A DNA stretch of 64,000 nt from Peromyscus leucopus. Lineage: Eukaryota; Chordata; Mammalia; Rodentia; Cricetidae. The stretch lies in the NCBI RefSeq assembly GCF_004664715.2, contig NC_051082.1:10463498-10527497 (forward strand), read 5' to 3'. The position numbers and the translations under genes are program-made. The notes beneath the pieces were generated by a model that saw only the letters and a program-made list of their open reading frames with translations, was not told where the DNA came from and did no database searches. Of this stretch, positions 20,085 through 30,832 are shown in pieces; within the stretch, counting starts at the first letter, position 1, and each line of letters opens with the position of its first letter.

Positions 20085-20785
20085 TGTGGGACACCATGCG
20101 GAGTGCATCTGTCAAAATGCCTGTTTCAACAGTAAGTTGGGTGCATTCATTTTGTCCTGAATTCACTTTCTTCCATATGTATGTAGTCAACTTCCACTTT
20201 CTTTTGATAAGCGGGATAACTCACTTCATCTTTACCCTACCTTGTGATGTTCAAAGTGAGTCTCTGCCATTTAATTGGTGTGTTTAGGCTATTTATATTT
20301 AATGGAATTATTCATATGCTGAAATTTAAGAATGACATTTTATTGCTTGTGTTCTTCCTGTTCCCTCTACTTTTTCCTTCCCTGTCTTTTTGTAGTCAGG
20401 CTACCTAACACTTTTTAATATTCTGTCTTCATGTATCTACACTATTTTTGAGGACATCTGTGTATACATTTTTTATGTTTCCTCCAGGCATGAATATGTA
20501 TTATTTCTTTGCATATGGGGCTTATAGTTGGTATGTCTTTTCTTTATAAATGTGACTGTTCTTTATGTCTTCCATAAATTTTGATTTTTAAAAATCTATA
20601 TCAGTGGCTTATTTTCCCTGTATGCAGGGTGTGGCTTCTATCTGGCTGTTTTAACTCTGACTGTGTGTGTATTTAAGTTTTATAAGATTGACAATGATGC
20701 GCCTGGATGCATATTTTTATATTATTCCTGTTCAAGGCTCACTATATTTCTCCATGTTGTGATACTTCCTTCCCTGGGAGATAAA
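20085..20785 (-). mobile_element. ancient L1 (L1M-type), left part, antisense
   Basis: The reverse complement carries the start of L1 ORF2 endonuclease ('ccaattaaatggcagagact', 'tattaaatataaatagcct'-type string) and, in antisense, 'tgtgtttaggctatttat'. Further right, 'gattgacaatgatgcgcctg' corresponds to the upstream L1M region. Many stops and gaps: a dead copy. It continues at about 21260 after an insertion. Confidence 0.7.
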
Positions 20786-20794
20786 AACAAATGC

Positions 20795-21250
20795 TTAACT
20801 CTTATAAGGCCCCCAAACAAATGAAAATATCATTCTGCCAGAGTCCAACTTGGGGAACCAATGAGTCTATTGGGTTTCCTTATAGAACATGGGCGAGGGG
20901 TTCCCTACAGGAATGTAGATGACCTCAAGGCATCCATGCTCAGAAAGCCTCACCCCAGTGTGGATAGTGCCTTCTCCTAGCTGCAGAGATTGAGTCCTCC
21001 CTTCTACAGTCTATATACTGGAGCACCTCTTGGGATCATGAGACCATGGACAATTAGGACAGAACTACAATACAACTGGCCAGGAGGGACAGCTAGAATT
21101 TTAGGTGAGAATCCCAACAGTCAACTAGCTCAACATTGGTTGTCTCTTGCAAGTAATTGCAACCATGCTGATGAACATGTCAGCCATTATACTATGAGGA
21201 CAAGGTTTACAACACATGAAAACCATATATTTGTCTTTTTTCCAAACCGA
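20795..21250. mobile_element. dispersed repeat inserted into the L1
   Basis: 'ctgccagagtccaacttggg', 'gaaccaatgagtctattggg', 'gaacatgggcgaggggttcc' match a rodent LTR-class dispersed repeat whose name I do not recall. It splits the L1 remnant: L1 sequence ends just before it and resumes just after. Exact ends and target-site duplication are not resolved. Confidence 0.5.
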
Positions 21251-21254
21251 TAGC

Positions 21255-22330
21255 ACCTTTTTCTATTAACATCTTCAAATAAAATGATTTTCAATTTTAT
21301 GCTCTCCTCTGGAACTTCGATGAAACAGACATTAGATTTTTTTTATTATTATTATTTAGAAGGTTTTCAACACTCTGGTCCTCGTTGAAAACTCTGTTTT
21401 TCTCTCTGTTGTTTAGATTGTTTAGTTCCCGTGGACTTGCCTGCAAGTCTACTGCTTTGTTCTGACAGAACCTACTACCCCTTGGGCTTTTTGCTCAGGT
21501 CCGTGTGTTTTTTCACCACCACCCCCAGTTCCCATCCGGCTCATTTTTGTGTCTTCTCCTTCTCTCCTGAACCTCCCTTTGCTTCCCTTCACTTCAAGTA
21601 ACAGGCGGTCCCTACGTTTGTGTCATCTCCAGCTTGACATCTGCTGATTGTCATTTCCTATTTGACTTGAGATTTCCCTGGTTTGGGTATGGGGAGCAAT
21701 TCTGTGCTCAACAATAGACATTTTTAGTATGAAGTTGTACAGCTCCGGGTCTTGTTTCAATCTCTTGTTTTTGCAAGTAGCCAAACTGCTGAGGTTCTGG
21801 CTGACTTCTGTGGGCTCTGGTTTGGATAGCCACTGAATTCTCAAATCCTTTGCAACACTATCCTGGTGTCCTGTGTGCTACCTAGAGGCCAATAGGAAGC
21901 CTGGGTGGTATTTTCTTCCATAGCTTAATTTTCAAAGATATACCACCACCCCCTCCAACCCCTGTGATCCTGCTTACTTTCATTCATGATCTGTTTGAGG
22001 GCATGCCAAGGGCTTTATTCAAAGTTTCTTAGTTCTCTCGTACTTTAGGCAGATGATTGAAGAAGCCCGTGGATGGCTCACTCCTATAATCCTTGTCCCT
22101 CTGCATCTTCTACTAGGGTGAGGAGGATGTGCCCCATATTTGTTATCATTTGGGGACAGTTAAAAGGGTCTCTGTTGACATGGAGGAGGTAGAAAGGGTC
22201 ATTCTTGTCTGCCAACAGCAATGTAGGACCGAGAAGGTGGACAGAATTCCACTCCATGTTCACTGCAGGACTTGGCGAAAAGGGGGAGGAGGACCCCCAT
22301 ATTTGTGTTGATGGGTGGTGCAGCCTACCT
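21255..22330 (-). mobile_element. ancient L1 (L1M-type), right part, antisense
   Basis: Continues in antisense L1M order: 'tcttcaaataaaatgatttt', 'tctcctctggaacttcgatg', 'ctgacagaacc', 'catctgctgattgtcatttc', 'gagatttccctggtttgggt', 'gagcaattctgtgctcaaca'. The part beyond about 21950 (L1 5' side) is much less certain. No intact reading frame. Confidence 0.65.
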
Positions 22331-22463
22331 GTTTACGAGAGATGGGGTGTAGTCTCATAGAGTTCTCTTAGACTTAAGCAGTATAGTCAAAAACACTGAC
22401 CTCTCCCGGGCCTTTAGCTGGAGAATTTGTCTTTCCTCCCTTCCATTTCCTGTCTTTTCTTGG
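22331..22463. other. unassigned short block
   Basis: No recognised feature. Confidence 0.35.
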
Positions 22464-22489
22464 AGTGTGTGTGTGTGTGTGTGTGTGTG
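22464..22489. repeat. (TG)13 microsatellite
   Basis: Thirteen uninterrupted TG units. Confidence 0.97.
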
Positions 22490-22979
22490 ATCCACATCCC
22501 TTGGTGTTTCTGAGCTGTGGCTACTCTAATGTCTGAGTTAGCATCTACAGGAGACTTCGACTTCCCCTGCCTCGCTGCACACCTAGCTCGCAGAGTCTCA
22601 GGTGTGGTTTCAGATGTGTGGTCTGCGTGGCGGGGTGGGGGTGAGTTAGCTGTGTTTAGCAGGAGTAACAGAGTGTAGTGGAGCAAACCACCCTACCCCG
22701 CTCTATTCACTGAAATAATCCCACACCTGGAGACACGGGTATTTAAAAGTAATGTCTCAAGAAAATCCTCAGCGTGGAGGTGACAGATCTGAGTCCAAAT
22801 TTGAGAAGCTGTGTAGTGTCCCAGCTACACCTACCTGCTTAGCGTGCGTTCCACTTACGGATAACAACATAGGCATTTCTTCTCTTTCCACCTATGTGCA
22901 TTTTTTTTCCCCCAAACAATGCTAACTTGGTAGATCATAAATACTGAAGTACCTTTCTGGTGTTAACAGCCTAGTGAAT
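22490..22979. other. unassigned non-coding block
   Basis: Contains only a short T/C run near 22901-22916. Confidence 0.4.
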
Positions 22980-23250
22980 GGAATTATTAGCCGCTTCCTG
23001 GAAACAATTACCGAGACACTAAAATCGCTGTGAAGCTTGAAAGTTTGGGTCCTCCAGGGCGGAAAGGAGGGCCTATGTAAACCCAAAAGTAGTGAATTCA
23101 CCCAGAGAGAGCTGGGAAAGGCAGACCTGACACCTTCCAGAGTGTCGGGAGAGGAGCGGGAGGGAGAAGGAGACCCAGAAGAACACCAGGCCCCACGCTG
23201 TTGTGCCGGTCCATTACAAAAAGAATCCGCTGTCAGCTTTGTTAACACAA
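22980..23250. promoter_or_regulatory. candidate conserved non-coding element
   Basis: Repeat-free, with 'ggaattattagccgcttcc', 'aacaattaccgagacactaa' and 'aaaatcgctgtgaagc', mixing homeodomain/SOX-type cores with retained CpGs. Weak, motif-only evidence. Confidence 0.22.
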
Positions 23251-23317
23251 AGCTTTTTATCTCAGGGGCTCAGAGGGCTTTGTCACACAGGTAAATATTC
23301 TAGTCTCCTGCTGAGAA

Positions 23318-23440
23318 TAGGAGAGGTCAGGCCCAGAGAGATTAGCGGAGACGCCTCTTTAAGGTCACATAGCCCGGCAGTGGCAAAGTAGAGAGTGGCC
23401 GGTAATGGGATTCGTCTGCTGACTATTGTATCAGCCTGAG
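23318..23440 (+). repeat. MIR remnant (3' half)
   Basis: 'gtcaggcccagagagattag', 'ttaaggtcacatagcccggc', 'agtggcaaagtagagagtgg', 'gggattcgtctgctgacta' follow the MIR 3' half closely. Confidence 0.65.
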
Positions 23441-23631
23441 ACGCCGGGTGTGGAGAGCCAGGCTCCAAGAGGAGACAGGAGCTGGCCAGAGACGGTGCAT
23501 CTTAGCAGAATGTCACCACGGAAGGGACTTGGGGGGGGGGGACGGGACTGTTAAATATGGTCTCCTTTGTTACTCAGACCTCACACTGAGATTCTGGAGA
23601 GTCAGATTTGCGGGGTTTGCATAGCCCATTC

Positions 23632-23656
<25 letters not shown>
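23632..23656. repeat. A25 homopolymer
   Basis: Uninterrupted A-run of about 25. No SINE body is recognised to its left, so its origin is unclear. Confidence 0.95.
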
Positions 23657-23664
<8 letters not shown>

Positions 23665-25053
23665 AGGAGCAAGGAGGGCCCCTGGAGGCGCCTAATTCTC
23701 TCAGAGTTTCATGGCTTTCAAGTGATGCATCAAGAGGAACTGACTAAGGAATGTGACTTCTCTAAAGCCAGTTCTGTACAGTTCACGGTGATCTCAGGAC
23801 CCCGATGAAGCTTCGGAAGGAGTCACAGAAGCTTGGGAAGTCTGGATGGAACTTTGGTTCTGTGGTGGATTAGTGTGGTACCTCAGACAAGACACTTCCT
23901 AATTTTGTGCTTTTGCATGGGATATTGAGAAGTCTGGCCCCCTCGATTCCTTATCAAAACCTATCTATGAATGAGAAAGACAATCAGACCTCAGTTTCCC
24001 TTCCTGGAAAAGCTGGGCTGTGCGTGGAGTCAGTCCATCCCACGGTGGTGTTCATGCAGCACTTGCATTTAATGTGTGGGTTGCAGAGCCTGGCCCCTGG
24101 GATGGTTCATCCCCCATTGGCTATTTTCACGACTGTAGCGGCTATCAGCTCAGCCGGCCAGACCCGGCAGAGAAGCGATGGGTCAGTACTCACTTCCTAC
24201 AGTTATGGTTGTTCTGTGGTTTGTCCCCAAATCCTCATCAACTGGATCCCAGTATTTCCAGATACAGTGTGGAGCACCTAGTTGTTCGATTCCCGTTTCC
24301 GGATAAATGACAGGCAAATGACACCTCATGTCAATCTGTTCCAAACATTCCACAGGCTGTGCCTACATTCTAGGTTTAGATATCATTCTCGCACACGGCA
24401 TCTTGTATGCGAGATATGGAAATCCTTAGAGATGAGACGGTCTCAGGCTTACGACTTTGGTTCTAGAATATGTTCTGTCATCCCTGTTCTATCTGCAGAC
24501 CTCACACAGGAAGGACCGACTGTGCGGTTCTGATTTTTTTTCTTTCCCAAAGGAGAAATGAGGTTAGCCACACGCACAGCTCAGAGCCCTGGGTGAGGGC
24601 TTCCTGGCTCTGAGTAGCATAATGCATTGGAGTTAGGGAGAAAAGAAATGTGTCCTGCGAGAAATCGTTTTGGATGACGGAGATGGTGCCTGTGCCTTAG
24701 CTCTAGAAACTTGCAGGAACAGAACTCAGGTGAGAAGCACCAGAATTTTCCTGGAAATGTCCAAACAGCTCCATCTGTGCTGGTGGGAGCAGTGAGCAGG
24801 TGTTCCAGGTCTGAGCCTCAGTGGCATGGCCTAGAGGGGGGACTGGCTTGCAGACTAAGAGTGATGAAATCCTTCTGGGGCTCTGTGCTGTTCTGTCTAT
24901 TCCTGCCCACTGGGCCCTCCACACTTCTTTAGTCAACCTTCCAATGTAGGACAAGATAGCGTAAATGGAGATCCAGTTCTGCAACCTCTACTGTGCAGTG
25001 TGTCCTCGGTGTGTACAGCGGAGAAGGCACTGTGGAGTATTCCACATTGATGT
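23657..25053. other. unassigned non-coding block
   Basis: About 1.4 kb without a recognised repeat, exon or RNA gene. Open frames here are under 130 codons and match nothing known to me. Confidence 0.45.
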
Positions 25054-25442
<389 letters not shown>

Positions 25443-25446
25443 AGAT

Positions 25447-25815
25447 AGTGTGCTAATTGGGTTTTTGTCATAAGCCAGAATCATCTGGAAAGAGGGAACC
25501 TCAATTGAGAAAATGCCTCTACCATATCCTGGACACAAGCCAGTGGGGCACTTCCTTAAGTAGTGACTGATAGGGGAGGGCCCAGGTCACTGTGGGCGGG
25601 GCCATCCCGGGGCTGGTGGTCCTGAGCAAGCCATGAGAAACAAGCCAGAGAGCAGCTACCCTCCATGGCCTCTGCGTCAGCTCCTGCCTCCAGGTTCCTG
25701 CCCTGACTTCCTATGCTGACTTCCCTCAGCAACAGAATGTGACCCAAGAGTTGCAGAGTCAAAGACAGCCTCCCCAAGTGGTTTTTGGTCAGAATGGTTT
25801 ACAAGAGCCCCAGAA
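25447..25815 (+). repeat. rodent MaLR-type LTR repeat
   Basis: 'agccagaatcatctggaaag', 'cctcaattgagaaaatgcct', 'gggcccaggtcactgtgggc', 'gggctggtggtcctgagcaa', 'gcgtcagctcctgcctccag' in sense order. Same family as 47001-47418 in the opposite orientation. It begins right at the end of the GATA array. Confidence 0.75.
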
Positions 25816-26189
25816 AGCAAACCGGATGATAGACAGATGGATCACACTAGATAGACGCCAGCTTTAGGCACACGGAGACTTGCGTATGTGATATTGTCTG
25901 TTGCCCCCTTGACATAACTAATACATGTGTTAAGTGCATTAACTACACCTGTGCTTAAACACACTGACCCAAACAAAGTGAAGGAAACGAAACCAAATGC
26001 TAGGAAGCCCATGGGGGCCGGGGAGTTCCCTCCATCAGCCCCTCTGGTTCTGCATGTCCCAGCCCCCCCTTCTTCCCCGCTCCCCAACCTTTGCTTCTCC
26101 TAGCCTCTCCCCTCCTGGCAGTAGGAGGCTCCTTTCCCAGCCTGTCCCCTCGGGGCCCTACAGAACCTTTTTACTTAAACATATATTGA
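25816..26189. other. unassigned non-coding block
   Basis: No recognised feature. Confidence 0.4.
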
Positions 26190-26345
26190 CCTAAGCCTTA
26201 CTCCTCTGGATGAATTATGCCACCGGCAGCAATCTGCAAGGCGTAAATCAACCTGCAACCCCAGGCAACTGTCTGCTGATGGCACGGGATGGGGAAACCA
26301 TCGCTTTCTGCAGCTCCGTGGACGGGGCTCTCTAAATTTTGTCCC
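26190..26345. promoter_or_regulatory. candidate conserved non-coding element
   Basis: Repeat-free, with 'ggatgaattatgccaccggc', 'ggcgtaaatcaacctgc' and retained CpGs. Motif-only evidence for regulation. Confidence 0.22.
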
Positions 26346-26865
26346 CTGACAGCTCTTTCCTCACCTGCCTCATTTCCCCTCCTCTCTGTCTAGGTTCGTC
26401 TGGCTCTCTCTTCCCCCCTGCGTGATGAACAGGGACAAAAGGACTCCACCGGGGACCAAGAAGTCAAGAAGAGGGAAGGGTCTTGATTCCGACACCTGAC
26501 GGCATTCTGTCCCCGCCTGTCCATTCGTCCGTTCATTGGCTGAGCAGATGAAGGTGTCACAGGGGTACACACCCAGACTGTGATGACCGTTATCAGCCTA
26601 AGTATCCCAGCATCTCTGGCAGACATGCGCTGGTCTCTACACTAAGTGCTTCCGCTGCCTGGGGACTGGATGGACTCTGGGTGCTCTCTAGAAAGCCTAT
26701 CTGCCTTTGTGGATATCTTTCTGGCCTCGCCGGCTGTGCTCCGTGACCTGCTCTGGTATTGCTTAGCTGTGCTGAGTGGGGGTCATGGACTCAGATTAAC
26801 GTATCAGCTCAGTGCAAGAGCCTCTCTCTCTCCTTGCTCGGTGATTTGAGATCCCTTTCTGTCTT
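26346..26865. other. unassigned non-coding block
   Basis: No recognised feature. Confidence 0.4.
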
Positions 26866-26980
26866 GCTTTAATGGAAAGCAGCTTTTAATATTTGACCTG
26901 ATGAATTTTGTGAAATATTAGCAAATGTCCCACTCAAAGTATTTGGGGCTCGTAACTCACTCTTGGTCGGTGCTCTTCCT
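26866..26980. promoter_or_regulatory. candidate conserved non-coding element
   Basis: AT-rich repeat-free block with 'cagcttttaatatttgacct', 'gtgaaatattagcaaatgtc' and 'ggctcgtaactc'. Weak, motif-only evidence. Confidence 0.2.
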
Positions 26981-27076
26981 GGACTATCCAGAGAGCCCAG
27001 CCCCCGCCACCCCTGCAGGCTTTGGAGACCCCAAGCTAAGTCCAATCAAGTTTTCCCGGTAACAGAATGATGGCAA

Positions 27077-27235
27077 GGGGTTAGAGAAATGGTTCAGTCA
27101 ATAAAGTGCTTGCCTTGCCAATGGGGGACCTGAGTTCGGATGCCCAGAGCCCATGTGAGAAAATCCAGGTGTGGGGGCATGTCACCACCGGTGCAGGGAG
27201 GCAGAGACAACCAAGTTAGGGTTGCCCACTTGCCG
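27077..27235 (+). repeat. B4 SINE, 3'-truncated
   Basis: ID-like head ('ggggttagagaaatggttca', 'cctgagttcggatgccca') followed by 'atccaggtgtgggggcatgt', 'gcagggaggcagagacaa'. The right arm is missing or unrecognisable after about 27235. Confidence 0.75.
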
Positions 27236-27806
27236 CCTAAGTGGGTGACATCCCCCTCCCCTTTCTTTTACCTCGACTGTGCTTGCTGATCAAGTCAGTG
27301 TGTCTGCAAGGGAGATCAACGCATGCGTCAGACAAGAAAACTGAGGCCCAGGCGTGTGAGGCTCTCACCACTGGGGCAGCATCAGAACAGGCAAGCGATC
27401 CGGCTGTCATAATTAGGGTCCTCATCAAGGAAGCTGTCACAAAGAATAACCCACAGGCTGGATGTTTTCCGTGCATCAACTTCCAGAGTCTCTCCTGGAA
27501 CTGTACGAGGCCAGGTCTAGAAATATGTCCATTGTATAGATAGATAAAGTGAGGTTCATGGAGTTTACATATTTAGACTTGGGTCATTGGGAGAGGCCGT
27601 GGCCAGGATCCCAAGTCAGACTAGCCTAAGCCTTAGAACATTGCTTGTGGCTGCTGTTTGGTTGAGGATCCATCATTCCATCCTGAAGACCAGGGATCGT
27701 CTGACCTAGAGAACTCAGGGTAGGCTCTGGGGGTCCTGTGAACTTTTGAAAATAGAAGAAGTTTCAGATTTCACTATATATGTGCATCCTTTTTAATAAG
27801 ATACAC
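27236..27806. other. unassigned block with weak MIR-like strings
   Basis: 'gaaaactgaggcccagg' (27336) and 'tgtatagatagataaagtga' (27533) are MIR-like but too short to call. Confidence 0.35.
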
Positions 27807-27978
27807 TTTTTTTTTTTTTTTTTAAGATTTATGTGCACATGTCTGTGTGTACCATAGTTATCCAGGTGCCCATGGAGACCAGACCCTTAGAGCTGGAGTT
27901 ACAGACATTTGTGAACTGGCCAATGTGTGTACTGGAAATCAAACTCAGGTCCCCTGAAAGAGCCATCTCTCCAGCCCT
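27807..27978 (-). repeat. B2-superfamily SINE
   Basis: T-run, then 'aagatttatgtgcacatgt', 'ccatggagaccagaccctta', 'gagctggagttacagacatt', 'aactcaggtcccctgaaaga', 'gccatctctccagcc' in reverse complement. Internally shortened. Confidence 0.88.
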
Positions 27979-28638
27979 CGTAGGCATCCTTTGAGCATGT
28001 GTCTACAGCTATCTCTTTATCATAAAAAGGGGCCGAGGACGCCCCAAATGAAAACTGCAGCTTGGACAGCTGCAAGAGTTGAAGTGTCGAAGGGTGGGTA
28101 CAAAAGCAGTGAGCGATGCCAGAACCAGGTCCACCCAGCTGGCCAAACCCTTCATCCAAACACTTCCTTTTTGACTCTGAAACCCCACTTCCTATGGCCT
28201 GGGAGGGTGAACGAGTAAAACCCAACAAGCAGAGGAGACATGATTTCAAGTCATAAATATCATAGAGTCGAGACGTGGAGCCAGTGAGGTCTGGGAGACC
28301 AGAGATTGTCCAGCTTGCCCCGGGATCAAAGGGAGGACTCGGAGCCCCTTCCCAACGGGTCTCCAAGTCAGCAGTATGGTGCAGGCCAGGGAGGTGTCAA
28401 GAGGAGAGGCTTTCTTTGAAGTGTCAAGATAAGAGCCGTCTCCACCTCCCGTTAGTGTGAAAGTCTTTGCTCCAGGATTTGGGGAAGTGGGTGCATTTGG
28501 CTGTGTGTTTGAGGTCTGGAGGAGGAATAATGAGCAGAAGCAGACTCGACTGTGAGTACAGGATGTGTCTGGAACTGGCTAGAAAACTCTTGTGGCTCCC
28601 AATCCTTAAAAGACATGGGATGCTGAGCCCTGATGGTT

Positions 28639-28639
<1 letters not shown>
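27979..28639. other. unassigned non-coding block
   Basis: A 155-codon minus-strand open frame (27899-28366) overlaps the B2 copy and matches no family known to me. Otherwise nothing. Confidence 0.4.
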
Positions 28640-28673
<34 letters not shown>

Positions 28674-28674
28674 G
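28640..28674. repeat. (TCTG)n microsatellite
   Basis: Eight to nine perfect TCTG units (CAGA/GACA on the other strand). Confidence 0.97.
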
Positions 28675-28799
28675 CTTTCCCCCCAGTGGCTACTCTTGTG
28701 TAGATACCAGCTGGGAGGTTGAGGAGTTGAGTGGACAGAGCCTCCCTCCCACGCTGGGCTTGTAACCTCTTTTGCCCCGAGGCGGGATGAGTTTGGGTG

Positions 28800-28925
28800 A
28801 GTTTGGGCAAGTTTGTTCAGCCTCTCCAAACCTTAGTTTCCCTTCAGATTTCAAGAGTTGCCCCTGCACCTCAGATTCATTTGAAAATGAAATGAGATTA
28901 CACAACCTGGTGATTTTCTTCCCAT
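28800..28925 (+). repeat. MIR remnant
   Basis: 'ttgggcaagtttgttcagcc', 'tctccaaaccttagtttccc' and 'atgaaatgagattacac' follow the MIR 'cttgggcaagtcac...cctcagtttcc...aatgagat' pattern. Confidence 0.6.
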
Positions 28926-29139
28926 AACATCCATTGCATAAGAACATTCAGGAAGGCTGAGTTAATCTCCTAGGTCAATGTGAGCTCTGAGGCCAAAGGC
29001 CAGATCACATGGTGCCTTTGCATGAGCATTAATTCCCTCTTGTTTTAAATGCAATAAGCTAAATGTTAAAATGCCCCCACCCTCTCCCTCACCCGCCCCC
29101 CATCTTCCTACCTCAGGTCAAGCACAAATAGCTCAGATG
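28926..29139. other. unassigned short block
   Basis: AT-rich around 29025-29070. No feature recognised. Confidence 0.35.
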
Positions 29140-29315
29140 AGCCTCCTGGAGAGCTTAGACTCTGAGAAGTCTCTTAGCTTTTCTGTGTCCCAGTTTCTAC
29201 GAGTATAAGTGAAGACATTTTACTGACATTTAATAGTACTGGATGCATTACCTGTTAAAGCACAGCCTAGCACATTTTAAGTACTGGATGGTGTTAGCTG
29301 TGCTTTAAGTACACC
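29140..29315 (+). repeat. MIR remnant
   Basis: 'agtctcttagcttttctgtg', 'tcccagtttctacgagtata', 'gcacagcctagcacatttta' and 'ggatggtgttagctgtg' follow the MIR 3' part. Confidence 0.55.
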
Positions 29316-29384
29316 CAAGCTCCATTCGATAAGCAGATCAATCGATTAATTAATGCACTCACTCTCTGTCAACTGTAATCTATT

Positions 29385-29584
29385 TGTTTTTCATTTCTAT
29401 TATGTGTATCTGTGTGTGGGTATGTGCATCACTTTCATGCAGTGCCTTAGGAGGCCAGGAGAGGGCAGCAGATCTCCCTAGACCTGGAGTTACAGTTGGT
29501 TGTGGGCTGCCCCATATGGGTTAAACTCAGCATCTTTGAAAGAGCTGTTAGTGCTCTTAACCTCTGAGACCTCTATCCAGCCTC
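29385..29584 (-). repeat. B2-superfamily SINE with CTCF-like motif
   Basis: Reverse-complement B2: 'gaggccaggagagggcagca', 'cctggagttacagttggttg', 'gttagtgctcttaacctctg', 'gacctctatccagcc'. The string CCAGGAGAGGGCAGC at 29455-29469 is one mismatch from the CTCF core pattern CCASYAGRKGGCRSY. Rodent B2 copies are known carriers of CTCF sites, but occupancy here is unknown. Confidence 0.88.
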
Positions 29585-30436
29585 TAGCTGCAATGTATTG
29601 AGATGCTGAAACATTTCCTATGCTGGGTGCCGGGATTTTGAAGCACCCATTGATTGCCCTTGCGCCTAATATACTGAAATCTTAATTGAAGAAATACTAT
29701 GTCCTCATCCGGTTGTTCATTCGGCCAGAAAACTTGAGGTCACACCAGGCTGGGCTACCTCTCTGCCAGAGTGGTCACTCTGGTGTGCCAAGCTCTGGTT
29801 TCATGAGCATTCTCCTCCCCTACCTCATGCACGTGGGGTGCTCCTAACTGTCCTTCCCCCTTCAGCCTACTGCCATGGTAAACACTTAAGGAGAGGACTC
29901 TGTGTCATTCTCGCAAGTCATCAAATGCAAGGAAGTCATCTCTAGCCCAGGTGGTAGCAGTATGGAGGCTGGGGGGGGGGGGGGCAAGTTGCGTATGACC
30001 TCTGAAGCGAGGACAACCTTGTGAGGCCCATCTTACCCTGTGATGCAACCCGTAGGGTTCCTGTGACACTGTCCTCACCCCTCACAGTTTTGGTTCTTTC
30101 TTATCTCTTCCCCTGGTGGCCTCTGCTTCCTGGCGACTTGTCTTGTGTGACTTGATTGGCACAAGTAACCCCTTCTTTCGGCTGCCACTCTGGGGACTGC
30201 TCCGCGCTGGACACACTGCCCAGAACTTCCCAGGAATTTCCTTTAGGAAAGCTAAGAAGCTTTCAGCTGGAGCGTGTCCCCTGTGGGCCTTGGATGACAT
30301 CACTTCCGCCACTGTGAGGGTGTCTGTCTAGAGTTGGGAAGGAAGACATCATGAGTCCTGGATTCAGTGGTGGTTTGGGGACAGTTCACTTCGCCACTTC
30401 GCCAGTGCTTTATGCTGTTGTTACTCAAAGCAACGT
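29585..30436. other. unassigned block with G-run
   Basis: A run of about 15 G at 29970-29984 could form a G-quadruplex. No gene or repeat otherwise. Confidence 0.45.
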
Positions 30437-30832
30437 GCAGGGATGCAGATGAGGCTCAGTGGGGAGAATGCCTGCCTAGCATGCACCAAGTCCCACCCTC
30501 CTAGCATACACCAAGTCCTACTCACCAGCATGCACCAAGTCCCACCCTCCTAGCATGCACCAAGTCCTACTCACCAGCATGCACCAAGTTCCACTCTCCT
30601 AGCATGCACCAAGTTCCACCCTCCTAGCATGCACCAAGTCCCACTCTTCTAGCATGCACCAAGTCCCAGGTTCTACCCCCAATACCATATAAACCAGGCA
30701 TGGTGGCACATGCCTGTAACCCCATCACTTGGGAGTTAGAGGCAGGAGGATAAGAAGTTCGAAGTCATCCTCTGTTGTGAGTTTGGGGCTAGCCTGGGAT
30801 ACATAAGAACCTGTCTTAAAAAGAAGGAGGGG
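30437..30832 (+). repeat. B4-type SINE with expanded head
   Basis: ID-like start ('gcagatgaggctcagtgggg', 'gaatgcctgcctagcatgc'), then the minisatellite at 30476-30675, then the B box ('cccaggttctacccccaat') and B1-like arm ('ccaggcatggtggcacatgc', 'gagttagaggcaggaggata', 'ctagcctgggatacataag'). The element is about 400 bp, roughly 175 bp longer than expected, because the segment between A and B boxes was amplified. Confidence 0.85.
30476..30675. repeat. 24-25-bp minisatellite inside a SINE head
   Basis: Eight tandem copies of 'ctagcatgcaccaagtccca' plus four or five bases (ccctc or ctca). Starts at 30476, 30501 and so on to 30649. Units alternate between two subtypes (...caccctc and ...tactca) in the first half, suggesting that a two-unit block was itself duplicated. 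Confidence 0.95.

Noticed and set aside
30476..30675. CRISPR-like regular repeats
   Set aside because: Units are contiguous with no unique spacers, and the array lies inside a rodent SINE in a eukaryotic genome.
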